DNA from: Dechloromonas hankyongensis
Lineage (GTDB): Bacteria; Pseudomonadota; Gammaproteobacteria; Burkholderiales; Rhodocyclaceae
Length of the DNA: 64,000 nt
Assembly (NCBI RefSeq): GCF_022012295.1
Contig: NZ_JAKLTN010000002.1
Span: 1,240,001-1,304,000, forward strand
Reading direction: 5' to 3'
Shown here: one piece after another, positions 24,551 through 33,510 of the stretch
Layout: each line of letters starts with the position of its first letter
How positions within the stretch are numbered: the stretch's first letter is position 1
Program-made: the position numbers and the translations under genes
The notes under the pieces: model-generated
Databases searched by the model: none
Told to the model about the DNA's origin: nothing
The model's input: the letters and a program-made list of their open reading frames with translations, nothing else

Positions 24551-25702
24551 ATGAACAAAATCAAAAGATTGCCCCTCGCCCTTGGTCTGGCCGCCGTGAT
24601 CGGCGGTTTCTGGTACTGGAGCGGCAAAAAGCCATCGGCCACCACCGCGAGCACGGCGAGCACGCCGGTGTCGGTGGTCGTGGCCCGGGCCCAGAGCGGC
24701 GAGATGCCGGTATTCCTGAATGTCGTCGGCCGGGCCGAGGCTTACGAAGGTGTCACCATCAAATCGCGGCTGGACGGCCAGATCCTGAGCGTCAATTTCA
24801 CCGAAGGGCAGGCCGTCAAACAGGGCGACCTGCTGGTCCGGCTCGATCCGGGCGATTTCAACGCCCGCGTGGCGCAGGCCGAAGCGGTGGTGGCCAAGGA
24901 TCAGGCCCAACTCGCCAAGGCGCAAGCCGACCAAGTCCGCTACCTGGGCCTGAAGGCGCGCGGCTTCGTGTCCGACGAAAAGGTCAATGAAGTGCGCACC
25001 ACCGAAGTCGCTGCCGCCGCCACCCTGAAGGCTGACCACGCGGCGCTCGAACTGGCCCGTCTGCAACTGTCCTACACCGCCATCCGCGCCCCCTTCTCCG
25101 GCGTCGTCGGCGCCCGACTTGTCTTTCCCGGTTCGACCGTCAAGATCAACGACACCGCCCTCGCCGTGGTCAATCGCGTCGATCCGCTCTACGTCAGCTT
25201 TGCGGTGCCGGAGCGCCACCTGCAGCGCCTGCGCGACGCGGTCAGCAAGGGGCCGATGAATGTCCAGATCGCCGTGCCCGGCGACAACAGCGCCAGCTTC
25301 GCGGGCAAGGCCAGGTTCATCGACAACGCGGTCGATACGACCACCGGCACCATCCAGATGAAGGCGCTGCTCGACAACAAGAGGGGCAAATTGACCCCCG
25401 GCCAGTTCCTGAATGTCAGCATGGTGCTCACTACAGTCAGCAATGCCGTCCTGGTGCCCAACGAGGCGATCCAGCAGGGCACCGACGGCAATTTCCTCTA
25501 CGTCGTGAAGGCCGACAATACGGTCGAAGTCCGCAAGCTCGACATCATCGCCAGCTACCAGGGCAAGACGGCCATCGCCAAGGGCGTCACCATCGACGAA
25601 ACGGTGGTCACCGACGGCCAGCTGCGCCTGACCCCGGGCGCCACCGTCCAGGCCGGCAACGGCGAAGCCCAGCCGGCGACGTCCGCTGCACCGGCCAAGT
25701 AA
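24551..25702 (+). CDS. RND efflux periplasmic adaptor (membrane fusion protein)
   Basis: A 383-residue HlyD/AcrA-type adaptor. The start ATG 24551 gives an N-terminal anchor (LPLALGLAAVIGGFWYW) rather than a lipobox. Order: barrel-sandwich half (VTIKSRLDGQILSVNFTEGQAVKQG), a short coiled hairpin (about 105-165), second lipoyl half (YTAIRAPFSGVVGARLVFPGSTV), beta-barrel, and C-terminal membrane-proximal domain. It bridges the RND pump to an outer-membrane channel; no TolC-like gene is in the window. It is most like MdtA/OqxA-type adaptors. The pump gene starts 9 bases downstream. Confidence 0.92.
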   Translation: MNKIKRLPLALGLAAVIGGFWYWSGKKPSATTASTASTPVSVVVARAQSGEMPVFLNVVGRAEAYEGVTIKSRLDGQILSVNFTEGQAVKQGDLLVRLDPGDFNARVAQAEAVVAKDQAQLAKAQADQVRYLGLKARGFVSDEKVNEVRTTEVAAAATLKADHAALELARLQLSYTAIRAPFSGVVGARLVFPGSTVKINDTALAVVNRVDPLYVSFAVPERHLQRLRDAVSKGPMNVQIAVPGDNSASFAGKARFIDNAVDTTTGTIQMKALLDNKRGKLTPGQFLNVSMVLTTVSNAVLVPNEAIQQGTDGNFLYVVKADNTVEVRKLDIIASYQGKTAIAKGVTIDETVVTDGQLRLTPGATVQAGNGEAQPATSAAPAK

Positions 25703-25711
25703 GGGACACGC

Positions 25712-28700
25712 ATGACCCTGCCCGAACTGTGCATCCGCCGGCCGGTGATGACCACCCTGATGATGGTGGCGCTCCTCATTTTCGGCATCATCGGCTATCG
25801 CGCCCTGCCCGTCTCCGAACTGCCGGCGGTTGATTTCCCGACCATCTCGGTCACCGCCAACCTGCCCGGCGCCTCGCCGGAAACCATGGCGGCGGCCGTC
25901 GCTACGCCGCTCGAAGGACAGTTCTCGACCATCGCCGGCCTGGATTCCATGACCTCGACCAGCGCCCAGGGCTCGACCACCATCACGCTGCAGTTCGCCC
26001 TCGACCGCAACATCGATGCCGCCGCACAGGACGTCCAGTCGTCCATCGCCGCCGCCCTGCGCAAGCTGCCGCCCAACATGCCGACGCCGCCGTCGTTTCG
26101 CAAGGTCAATCCGGCCGATTCGCCCATTTTCTACATCGCGATGTCGTCGCCGACCCTGCCCCTGTCGCTGGTCCATGAATACGCCGAAACCCAGCTCGCC
26201 CAGCGCTTGTCGACCGTTCCCGGCGTCGCTCAGGTGCAGATCTACGGCTCGCAGAAATTTGCCGTCCGTGTCCAGGCCAACCCGGACCAGCTAGCGGCGC
26301 GCGGCGTCGGCATCGACGAACTTCAGCAGGCCATCGCCCAAGGCAACGTCAACCAGCCGGTCGGCCAGCTCGACGGCAGCCGCCAGACCTTCGCGCTGAA
26401 GGACAACGGCCAGTTGAACAACGCCGCTGCCTACCGACCACTCATCGTTACCTGGCGTAACGGCGCACCAGTCCGCCTGGAAGACGTGGCGACGCCGATC
26501 GACAGCGTCGAGAACACCCGCATCGCCAGCTGGAACGTAGACAAGCGCGCCATCGTGCTCGCCGTCCAGCGCCAGCCGGGCGCCAACACCATCGAGACCG
26601 TCGATTCCATCAAGCGCATCCTGCCGTCCTTCCAGGCCAAGCTGCCAGCCGCTGTGACGATGAAGATCCTGTTCGACCGCAGCACCTCGATCCGCCACGC
26701 CATCGACGACGTGCAGTTCACGCTGGTGCTGTCCGGTTTCCTGGTCATCCTGGTCATCCTGCTCTTCCTGCGCAACCTGTCGGCCACCGTCATCCCCAGC
26801 CTGGCGCTGCCCATCTCGGTGGTCGGCACCTTCGCCATGATGTCGGTCCTCGGCTACAGCCTGGACAACCTGTCGCTGCTCGCCCTGACCCTGTCGGTCG
26901 GCTTCGTCGTCGACGACGCCATCGTCATGCTGGAAAACATCGTCCGCCACGTCGAGGCCGGCGAACCGCCCTTCCAGGCAGCGATCAAGGGGGCGAAGGA
27001 AATCGGCTTCACGATCATCTCGATGACCATTTCGCTGATCGCCGTGTTCATTCCGGTGCTCTTCATGCAGGGCATAGTCGGCCGCCTGCTGCACGAATTC
27101 GCCGTCACCATCTGCGTCGCCATCCTGGTCTCCGGCTTCGTTTCGCTGACCCTGACGCCGATGCTGTGCAGCCGCTACGTCCGGCATGCCGAACCGGCTG
27201 CCCACGGCCGCATTTTCCAGTTGTTCGAGCGCTTCTTCGATGCGCTGCTCTCCGGCTACGAAAAAACACTGAAGATCGCCATTAGCCATCCGCGCCTCAT
27301 CTTGGCCAGTTTCGCCGCCACGCTGCTGCTCACCGGCCTGCTGTTCACCCAGGTGCCCAAGGATTTCATCCCGAGCGGCGATTCCGGGCAGATCATCGCC
27401 TTCACCGAAGGCGCGCAGGATGCGTCCTTCGTCTCGATGGTCGCCCATCAGCGCGCCGTCGCCGACATCGTCGCCCAGGATCCGGACATCGCCTCCTTCA
27501 TGTCCTCGGTCGGCGCCGGCGGCATCCGGCCGACCGCCAATACCGGCACCGTGTTCATGATCCTCAAGCCGGCCAGCGAGCGCAATTCGACGCCCGACCA
27601 GATCATCCAGCGCCTGCGCCCCAAGCTCGCCGAGGTGCCGGGCATCAAGGTGTACATGCAGAACCCGCCGGTTATCCGCATCGGCGGCCAGCTCACCGCG
27701 GCGCAGTATCAATACACGCTGCAGGACACCGATCTCAACGAGCTGTACCAGTGGACGGCGACGCTGACCGACAAGATCCGCCTGTTGCCCGGCTTCATCG
27801 ACGTCACCAACAACCTGAACAACCTGAGCCCGGTGGTCGGCGTCGATATCGACCGCGACAAGCTGTCCGCGCTCGGCCTCAGCTTCGGCCAGGTCGAGGA
27901 CGCGCTGCAGAGCGCCTTCAGCGCCCGCCAGGTATCGACCATCTACGGCTCGACGGCGCAGTATCAAGTCATCCTCGAAGTCGCCCCCGAGTACCAGGCC
28001 GATCCGCAGGCCCTGTCGCGCATCTACGTGCGTGGCAACGGCAAGCTGATCCCGCTCGACACCGTCGCCCATTTCAGCCGCAAGACCCAGGCGCTGACCG
28101 TCAATCACCAGGGCCAGTTGCCGTCGGTCACCATCTCCTTCAACCTGCTGCCCGGCGTGTCCCTTGGCGATGCGGTCGATCGCATCAAGGCGCTGGAGCG
28201 CGACACCCGCGTCCCCGTTTCGCTGACCACCAGCCTGCAGGGCACCGCCCAGGCCTTCCAGTCCTCGCTGCAGGGCCTCGGCGTACTGCTGCTGGTCGCC
28301 GTGCTGGTCGTCTATCTGGTCCTCGGCGTGCTCTACGAGAGCTTCATCCACCCGCTGACCATCTTGTCCGGCCTGCCCTCGGCCGGCCTCGGCGCGCTGA
28401 TCACCCTCTTTCTGTTCAAGGTCGATCTCAGCCTCTACGCCTTTGTCGGCGTCATCATGCTGATCGGCATCGTCAAGAAAAACGCCATCATGATGATCGA
28501 CTTCGCTCTCGAGCGGCAGCGCAAGGACGGCATGGCGCCGGGTGAGGCCATCTTCCAGGCCAGCCTGATCCGCTTCCGGCCGATCATGATGACGACCATG
28601 GCCGCTCTCGTCGGCACCCTGCCCATCGCGCTCGGCATCGGCGCCGGCGCCGAGGTCCGCCAGCCGCTCGGCCTGGCGGTGGTCGGCGGTCTGATGCTGT

Positions 28701-28813
28701 CACAGGTGCTGACGCTGTACCTGACCCCGGTCGTCTATGTCTATCTCGACCGTTTCACCGACAAGTCCGGCGATCCGGTCGCTATCGAAGCGGCTGCCAA
28801 TCCGGTCAACTGA
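25712..28813 (+). CDS. RND efflux pump inner-membrane subunit (HAE1 type)
   Basis: A 1033-residue proton-driven RND pump, the usual length. It starts with the pump-typical IRRPVMTTLMMVALLIFG, and twelve membrane helices with two large periplasmic loops can be traced. The proton-relay residues are present: the Asp pair in GFVVDDAIVMLENI (TM4) and Lys in IGIVKKNAIMMIDF (TM10). The loop motif VPKDFIPSGDSGQ is also seen. It is closest in pattern to MdtB/MdtC-type transporters, so it probably exports drugs, bile-like compounds or other amphiphiles. It forms an operon with the adaptor. Confidence 0.94.
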   Translation: MTLPELCIRRPVMTTLMMVALLIFGIIGYRALPVSELPAVDFPTISVTANLPGASPETMAAAVATPLEGQFSTIAGLDSMTSTSAQGSTTITLQFALDRNIDAAAQDVQSSIAAALRKLPPNMPTPPSFRKVNPADSPIFYIAMSSPTLPLSLVHEYAETQLAQRLSTVPGVAQVQIYGSQKFAVRVQANPDQLAARGVGIDELQQAIAQGNVNQPVGQLDGSRQTFALKDNGQLNNAAAYRPLIVTWRNGAPVRLEDVATPIDSVENTRIASWNVDKRAIVLAVQRQPGANTIETVDSIKRILPSFQAKLPAAVTMKILFDRSTSIRHAIDDVQFTLVLSGFLVILVILLFLRNLSATVIPSLALPISVVGTFAMMSVLGYSLDNLSLLALTLSVGFVVDDAIVMLENIVRHVEAGEPPFQAAIKGAKEIGFTIISMTISLIAVFIPVLFMQGIVGRLLHEFAVTICVAILVSGFVSLTLTPMLCSRYVRHAEPAAHGRIFQLFERFFDALLSGYEKTLKIAISHPRLILASFAATLLLTGLLFTQVPKDFIPSGDSGQIIAFTEGAQDASFVSMVAHQRAVADIVAQDPDIASFMSSVGAGGIRPTANTGTVFMILKPASERNSTPDQIIQRLRPKLAEVPGIKVYMQNPPVIRIGGQLTAAQYQYTLQDTDLNELYQWTATLTDKIRLLPGFIDVTNNLNNLSPVVGVDIDRDKLSALGLSFGQVEDALQSAFSARQVSTIYGSTAQYQVILEVAPEYQADPQALSRIYVRGNGKLIPLDTVAHFSRKTQALTVNHQGQLPSVTISFNLLPGVSLGDAVDRIKALERDTRVPVSLTTSLQGTAQAFQSSLQGLGVLLLVAVLVVYLVLGVLYESFIHPLTILSGLPSAGLGALITLFLFKVDLSLYAFVGVIMLIGIVKKNAIMMIDFALERQRKDGMAPGEAIFQASLIRFRPIMMTTMAALVGTLPIALGIGAGAEVRQPLGLAVVGGLMLSQVLTLYLTPVVYVYLDRFTDKSGDPVAIEAAANPVN

Positions 28814-28848
28814 GTTGCCTGGTGCAGCGTTTAAGCTATAACGAAACC

Positions 28849-29433
28849 ATGCACCGGATAATTCTCCCCCTTCTGGCCTGCCTGCTGCTCGCCCAGCCGG
28901 CCGCCGCCGAAATCTACAAATGCCGCCTGCCCGGCGGCAAGACTGAGATTTCCAATTCGCCCTGCCCCGGCGGCAGCGGCACGATTGCCGTGCGCCCCGA
29001 CGAATCGGTCCCCGAAGCTAACCGCCAGCAGGCCGAGCGCGACGTCGAACGCATGCGCACCTACGTCGAGAAACGGGAAAATGCCCAGCGTGCCGACGCC
29101 GCGGCCGAACGCCAGGCGCAAAGCCAGCGTCCGGTAACCGCCGCCGCGCCGTCGCGCCACTACGGCGACCCGGATGCCTGCCTGCGCGACCTTGCCACGC
29201 GGGCGCTGGAAGCGGCACAGCGGGCGCAACTGGAAGCCGAATGCCGCAGCCTGACCAAGCCACCCGAAGCGCAGGTGCCGGTCTATGTGCCGGTCTACGG
29301 CGTTCCCGCCCAAATTCATCCACAACCCGTGCCGCGCCACCCCCATCCACATCCGTCTCCGGCAACCGACCAGGCCTTCACCCCGCCGCCGACGATGGTC
29401 ATCTGCGCCCCGGGCAAACCGTGCAAACGCTAG
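28849..29433 (+). CDS. DUF4124-containing secreted protein
   Basis: A 194-residue exported protein starting at ATG 28849, with signal peptide MHRIILPLLACLLLAQPAAA. Right after cleavage comes the DUF4124 motif EIYKCRLPGGKTEISNSPCPG with its two Cys. The middle is a charged helix (about 50-95, Arg/Gln/Glu-rich). After a second Cys-bearing helix (about 110-135), the C-terminus is Pro/His-rich (QPVPRHPHPHPSP) and ends CAPGKPCKR. Function is unknown; DUF4124 proteins are common small envelope proteins of beta- and gammaproteobacteria. It follows the RND pump by 35 bases and may be read through from it. Confidence 0.8.
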   Translation: MHRIILPLLACLLLAQPAAAEIYKCRLPGGKTEISNSPCPGGSGTIAVRPDESVPEANRQQAERDVERMRTYVEKRENAQRADAAAERQAQSQRPVTAAAPSRHYGDPDACLRDLATRALEAAQRAQLEAECRSLTKPPEAQVPVYVPVYGVPAQIHPQPVPRHPHPHPSPATDQAFTPPPTMVICAPGKPCKR

Positions 29434-29522
29434 CCGGGCAAGGATGAAAGCGCCGGTCGTTATCGCTAGCCGGATTACCTGAACTTGCAAGAAACCCCGC
29501 AATAATTGCCAGAAAGCCTTCC

Positions 29523-29559
29523 GAACAGGCATGAATAAGTCATAAAATACTGCCTGTTC
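29523..29559 (+). promoter_or_regulatory. Operator-like inverted repeat around a -10 element
   Basis: GAACAGGCA (29523-29531) and TGCCTGTTC (29551-29559) form a perfect 9-bp inverted repeat. The 19-base spacer holds a -10-like TAAAAT (29543-29548). A protein bound to both arms would cover the promoter of the response-regulator gene starting at 29630. The rest of the 29434-29629 gap shows nothing else. Confidence 0.5.
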
Positions 29560-29629
29560 AGGGTGTATTTACGTGCCGGCCAACCGGATGCGACGCAATT
29601 AAATGGTCGCCGCAGCACAAGGGGACAAG

Positions 29630-30205
29630 GTGGGAATACTCGATCAAATCAAGGCCCTGTTCGGGCGCCCCGAAGGCACCGAAGCAGCGACGCCGTCGAC
29701 GGTCGTAGTGACCGGGATCACGACCGAAGCCATGGTCGAGCGCCGCAAGCGGGCCCGCGTCAATGCCCGGGAAGGTACTCGCGTCCTGATCATCGACGAC
29801 TCGAAGACCATCGTGGCAGCGCTGCGGAAATTCCTACGCTCGGCCGGCTACGAAACTCTCGAAGCCCTTGATGCCGAATCCGGTCTGCAATTGCTGCATG
29901 AGCAAAAACCCGACCTGATCTTTCTCGACATCGTCCTGCCCGGAATGAACGGCTTTGCCGCCTTGCGCGCCATCCGCCGTGACCCGGTGACCCGTGACAC
30001 GCCGGTGATCATGATGAGCGGTAACGAGCAGGCGATGGAACAGTTCTTCGGCACCCGCATCGGGGCCGACGATTTCATGAAAAAACCGTTCTCGCGCTAC
30101 GAAATTTTCTTCCGCATCGAGCGCCTGCTCGACGAAAACCTCGTTCCCCGCCGCGCCACCGCACACGCCGAAGCGCGCACTGCCGACCTGAGCAGCGCTG
30201 GCTGA
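29630..30205 (+). CDS. Single-domain response regulator with N-terminal extension
   Basis: A 191-residue protein with a CheY-like receiver at about residues 50-170. It has the acidic pair in VLIIDDSKT, phospho-acceptor D100 in LIFLDIVLPGMNG, the Thr/Ser position in VIMMSGN and Lys in FMKKPFSRYE. The first 50 residues (GILDQIKALFGR..., then an Arg/Lys-rich stretch) have no known domain, and no DNA-binding output follows. I chose GTG 29630 because AGGGGAC lies just upstream; ATG 29603 in the same frame has no ribosome site. It probably works in a twitching- or chemotaxis-like relay (PilG/PilH style); its kinase is not in the neighbourhood. Confidence 0.85.
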   Translation: MGILDQIKALFGRPEGTEAATPSTVVVTGITTEAMVERRKRARVNAREGTRVLIIDDSKTIVAALRKFLRSAGYETLEALDAESGLQLLHEQKPDLIFLDIVLPGMNGFAALRAIRRDPVTRDTPVIMMSGNEQAMEQFFGTRIGADDFMKKPFSRYEIFFRIERLLDENLVPRRATAHAEARTADLSSAG

Positions 30206-30214
30206 TCAGGTGGC

Positions 30215-30238
30215 GGCTCCAGGCCCGGGCCGGGAGCC
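30215..30238. terminator. Possible bidirectional hairpin between convergent genes
   Basis: GGCTCC (30215-30220) pairs with GGAGCC (30233-30238) around a G/C-rich, self-complementary centre (GGCCCGGGCC). It lacks T-runs, so termination is uncertain. Confidence 0.3.
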
Positions 30239-30247
30239 TGAATACAT

Positions 30248-30565
30248 TCACTCAGCTGTTTCGTGCTGGCTGCCGTCCTTGCTCTGGCTGCCAAGGGTCA
30301 GTTCTGTGTTCTCGCTGAGCGCGAAGAAAAAGGCTTCCACCGCCTTGGGATCGCCGGACGCGGCAAAGGTGGTGTGGCCGCACTCGCACTGGCCGACCCA
30401 GATGGCATCCAGACCGCGCAGGCCGCGCGTGCTGACCGGGTTGATCTGCGTGACGTCGGCGCTGCAATGGTTGCACACCAGCTTTTCCGGGCGTGTGGCC
30501 TCGATCTTGGCTTGTGCCGCGGCAACCCGCTGCGCCAGGGAACCCCGTTGTTTGGCCTGTCCCAT
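30248..30565 (-). CDS. Small zinc-ribbon-like protein of unknown function
   Basis: A 105-residue protein opening MGQAKQRGSLAQRVAAAQAK, a start shared by a set of uncharacterised proteobacterial proteins. The middle carries two cysteine knuckles, C-x2-C (VCNHCSADV) and C-x-C (GQCECGHTTF), about 30 residues apart, which look like a zinc ribbon. The remainder is a short acidic tail. I do not recognise a function. ATG 30565 is preferred because it yields the conserved opening. It lies convergent to the response regulator and downstream of the diguanylate cyclase. Confidence 0.7.
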   Translation of the reverse strand: MGQAKQRGSLAQRVAAAQAKIEATRPEKLVCNHCSADVTQINPVSTRGLRGLDAIWVGQCECGHTTFAASGDPKAVEAFFFALSENTELTLGSQSKDGSQHETAE

Positions 30566-30633
30566 ACCCCACCTCCGCAATTTTCAAAGGCAAGCAGGAT
30601 ACATGAGTTTGCGTCCAGCCGAAGCAGTCGGGC

Positions 30634-31776
30634 TCACAGGCCCATGTCGGCAAAACGGTGACAGCGCTTGCCGTCTGCCTTGGCCTGGTACATGGCGAGG
30701 TCGGCGCAGCGGATGATGCTGTCAGGCGTATTGGCCAGATCGGCGCGCGGGAACAGGCAAATGCCGATGCTCGCGCTGAGCGCGTGGTGCCCCGGTACTT
30801 CGGGAATCGGCTGCTCGATCACGGCAATCAGCTTTTCTGCCAGGTGCGCCGCGCTGTCGCAGGAGCCGATGTCCTGGACGAGCAGGAAGAACTCGTCACC
30901 GCCGATGCGCGAAATGGTGTCGGTTTCCCGCATCACCGACTCCAGCCGGCGGGCGACGCAGCGCAGGACGATGTCGCCGTGGTCGTGCCCGAGGCGGTCG
31001 TTGATATTCTTGAAGCCGTCGAGATCGACAAAAAAGCCGGCATGGCGCGCCGAATCCCGCCGCGACAGCGCCAGCGCCTGCTGGATGCGGTCGTCGAGCA
31101 GGTCACGATTGGGCAGGCCGGTCAGCCGGTCGTGCAGCGAACGATTCAGATGCAGCTGCCGTTCGTCGTCGAGCTGGATTTCGCGCAGGAAGAGCTGCCG
31201 GCGGTAGTACTCGGACAGGTAGCCGGCGGCGCCGCCGATCAGGTTGGCCGAGATCATGAAAAAGTTCTGGCTGAGCAGGACGGGTTCCGGAAAGGGACGG
31301 AAATGGCCGAACAGCACGTTGTAGAGAACCAGGACCAGGACGTTGATCACCAGGGCATGGAGGAAACGCGTTCCAATCAGGTTGTAGGTGTAGAAGGTCG
31401 CCAGCATCATCCCCGGGTAATAGTAGGCGCCGCTTTCGACTGGCATATGCCAAAGCATGGCAATCAGCCCGAGGGCGGCCGCCAGGCCGACCAGGGCGAG
31501 CGGCAGCTGATTGTATTTTTCAAACAAGGGCAGGTAGGTGAGGGCCAGCACGCCCGCCGGAACGACCAACGCAGCCACCCGTATGACCCAGACCAGCCCG
31601 AGTTGATGCAGGGGAACGAACAGGTGGTCGAGCGCCCCGTAGAGAAAGTAGACGAAGCAGCCGACGACGATGGCTGCCCTGCCCTGCAAGCGTAGACGCG
31701 GCAAGATATGGCTCACGAACGCCCGCTCCGTGGCGGCGTCGTGAAAACCGAGCGTCAGCAGGTGCATTTTTCTCAT
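30634..31776 (-). CDS. Membrane-bound GGDEF diguanylate cyclase
   Basis: A 380-residue inner-membrane protein. Residues about 30-205 hold roughly six hydrophobic helices (VVGCFVYFLYGAL, VIRVAALVVPAGVLALTYL, LVGLAAALGLIAML and others), a membrane sensor region of no named family. A short linker leads to a GGDEF domain (about 220-375) with DRLTGLPNRDLLDDRI, FVDLDGFKNIND and the intact active site IGGDEFF. Synthesis of c-di-GMP is therefore likely. I see no clear RxxD inhibitory site in the usual spot. ATG 31776 is used because upstream codons in the frame lack a ribosome site and look non-coding. Confidence 0.9.
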   Translation of the reverse strand: MRKMHLLTLGFHDAATERAFVSHILPRLRLQGRAAIVVGCFVYFLYGALDHLFVPLHQLGLVWVIRVAALVVPAGVLALTYLPLFEKYNQLPLALVGLAAALGLIAMLWHMPVESGAYYYPGMMLATFYTYNLIGTRFLHALVINVLVLVLYNVLFGHFRPFPEPVLLSQNFFMISANLIGGAAGYLSEYYRRQLFLREIQLDDERQLHLNRSLHDRLTGLPNRDLLDDRIQQALALSRRDSARHAGFFVDLDGFKNINDRLGHDHGDIVLRCVARRLESVMRETDTISRIGGDEFFLLVQDIGSCDSAAHLAEKLIAVIEQPIPEVPGHHALSASIGICLFPRADLANTPDSIIRCADLAMYQAKADGKRCHRFADMGL

Positions 31777-31922
31777 TATCGATGCGCCTCGAACTTTCTC
31801 TTGTCGGGTGATCCCGCGTTCATGACGGCGAGATTCGCCAAACAGAATAGAGGCTATGACCCGGGGCGCGGCGGCGGGTTTCCCCAATATCGCAAGCTCC
31901 GGCGATGTGGCAATATGCCGGA

Positions 31923-32615
31923 ATGCATGCCTTGCCCCATCTTGCCGCCATCGATTGGCTGGCGCTGGTCGTCTTCTTTGCCTGCTGGGCCGGTTATGCC
32001 TGGTATTCCGAACACAGCCAGTGGGGCGTCGGCGGGCTGATCCGCACCAGCCAGCACTATCGGCTGTCCTGGGCCTACCGCATGCTGGAACGCGAAGTGC
32101 GCGTCGCCGACTCGACCTTGATCGGCAATCTGGTCACCAGCGTCTCCTTCTACGCCAACACCACCATCTACATCATTGCCGGCCTGGTCGCCGCGCTCGG
32201 TGCCTCCGACAAGTTGATCAGCTTTACCGCCGACCTGCCATTCGGCAATACCGGCAATCGCGAACTGCTCGAAATCAAGCTGATGCTGGTCCTCGCCAGC
32301 TTCGTCTTCGCCTATTTCAAGTTCACCTGGTCCCTGCGCCAGTTCAACCTGCTATCTATCCTGGTCGGCGCCGCCCCTTTTGGCAAAACCGGCGAGCCGG
32401 CCATCGACAGCTACGCCCGGCGCGTCGCCGGCGCCAACAACCTGGCCGGCGACGACTTCAACCGGGGCATCCGCGCCTACTATTTCGGCCTCGCCGCCTC
32501 CGGCTGGCTGCTCAACTCGGCCGTGCTCGGCCTGTTGTCTATCGTCGTGCTCATCGTGCTGTTCCGGCGCGACTATCGTTCGCCCGCCCTCCACATCCTG
32601 CGCGACCAGCCCTGA
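31923..32615 (+). CDS. DUF599 membrane protein
   Basis: A 230-residue inner-membrane protein of the DUF599 family, with four hydrophobic segments at about residues 8-25, 60-85, 110-130 and 190-215. The family-typical WGVGGLIRTSQHYRLSWAY follows the first helix. Function is unknown. The start could be ATG 31905 (six residues longer); 31923 is used because GCCGGA stands close before it, but the choice is weak. It is followed after 7 bases by rarD and then a SpeE-like gene, an apparent three-gene unit. Confidence 0.8.
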   Translation: MHALPHLAAIDWLALVVFFACWAGYAWYSEHSQWGVGGLIRTSQHYRLSWAYRMLEREVRVADSTLIGNLVTSVSFYANTTIYIIAGLVAALGASDKLISFTADLPFGNTGNRELLEIKLMLVLASFVFAYFKFTWSLRQFNLLSILVGAAPFGKTGEPAIDSYARRVAGANNLAGDDFNRGIRAYYFGLAASGWLLNSAVLGLLSIVVLIVLFRRDYRSPALHILRDQP

Positions 32616-32622
32616 TCAAGTC

Positions 32623-33510
32623 ATGACCCCCCATTTTCCGCTGGCCGGCATCGGCTACGGCCTGCTCGCTTACGTCATCTGGGGCTTCTTCCCGCTCTAT
32701 TTCCGGCAGCTGGGCCATGTTTCCCCCATGGACATCCTGTCCAACCGCACGCTGTGGGCCTTCGTCTTCGTGGCGCTGCTGCTCACCCTCCGCCGCCGCT
32801 GGTCCAGCGTCCGCGGCCTGTTCGCCCAGCCGCGCCATGTCATCCGCCTGAGCGCTGCCGCCCTGCTGCTCGGCAGCAACTGGCTCGGCTTCCTGTGGGC
32901 CGTCGATCACCAGCAGGTCGTCGCCGCCAGCCTGGGCTATTTCCTGACCCCGCTGGTCAATGTGCTGCTCGCCCTGCTCGTGCTGAAGGAGCGCCTGAAC
33001 GGCAAGGAATGGCTGGCCATCGCGCTGGCTGTCGTCGCCGTCGGCAACGAACTGGTGTCGCTCGGCACGCTGCCCTGGATATCGCTGTTCCTGGCCGCCA
33101 CTTTCGGCTGCTACGGCTTGCTGCGCAAGCAGGTGCCGATCGACGCGATTTCCGGGCTGTGGCTGGAAACCCTGGCCATGCTGCCGATCTGCCTGTTCTA
33201 CGCGGCCTGGCAAGGCGCCCACGGCCATGCCGTATTCACCGTGGCCGCCGATTCGAGCACGGCACTGCTCATCGGGGCCGGCATCCTGACTGCCCTGCCC
33301 CTGATGGCCTTTGCCGCCGCCACGCAGCGCCTTGATCTGGCCACCGTCGGCATGCTGATGTACATCAACCCGACCATGCAGTTCCTGACCGCCGTCTACT
33401 TGTTCGGCGAGCCGCTGCAGACCGCCCGCCTGGTCAGCTTTGCCCTGATCTGGATCGGCCTCTTCATCTTCAGCTGGAGCGCCTGGCAGAAATACCGGAA
33501 AGCCGGCTGA
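32623..33510 (+). CDS. rarD: RarD-type EamA transporter
   Basis: A 295-residue ten-helix DMT-superfamily permease of the RarD subgroup. It shows the RarD start pattern GIGYGLLAYVIWGFFPLYF, the conserved ILSNRTLWAF, and LLLGSNWLGFLWAVDHQQVVAASLGYFLTPL split over helices 3-4. It was named for chloramphenicol sensitivity, but the natural substrate is not known. Its stop overlaps the next start (TGATG), so it is coupled to the SpeE-like gene. Confidence 0.9.
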   Translation: MTPHFPLAGIGYGLLAYVIWGFFPLYFRQLGHVSPMDILSNRTLWAFVFVALLLTLRRRWSSVRGLFAQPRHVIRLSAAALLLGSNWLGFLWAVDHQQVVAASLGYFLTPLVNVLLALLVLKERLNGKEWLAIALAVVAVGNELVSLGTLPWISLFLAATFGCYGLLRKQVPIDAISGLWLETLAMLPICLFYAAWQGAHGHAVFTVAADSSTALLIGAGILTALPLMAFAAATQRLDLATVGMLMYINPTMQFLTAVYLFGEPLQTARLVSFALIWIGLFIFSWSAWQKYRKAG

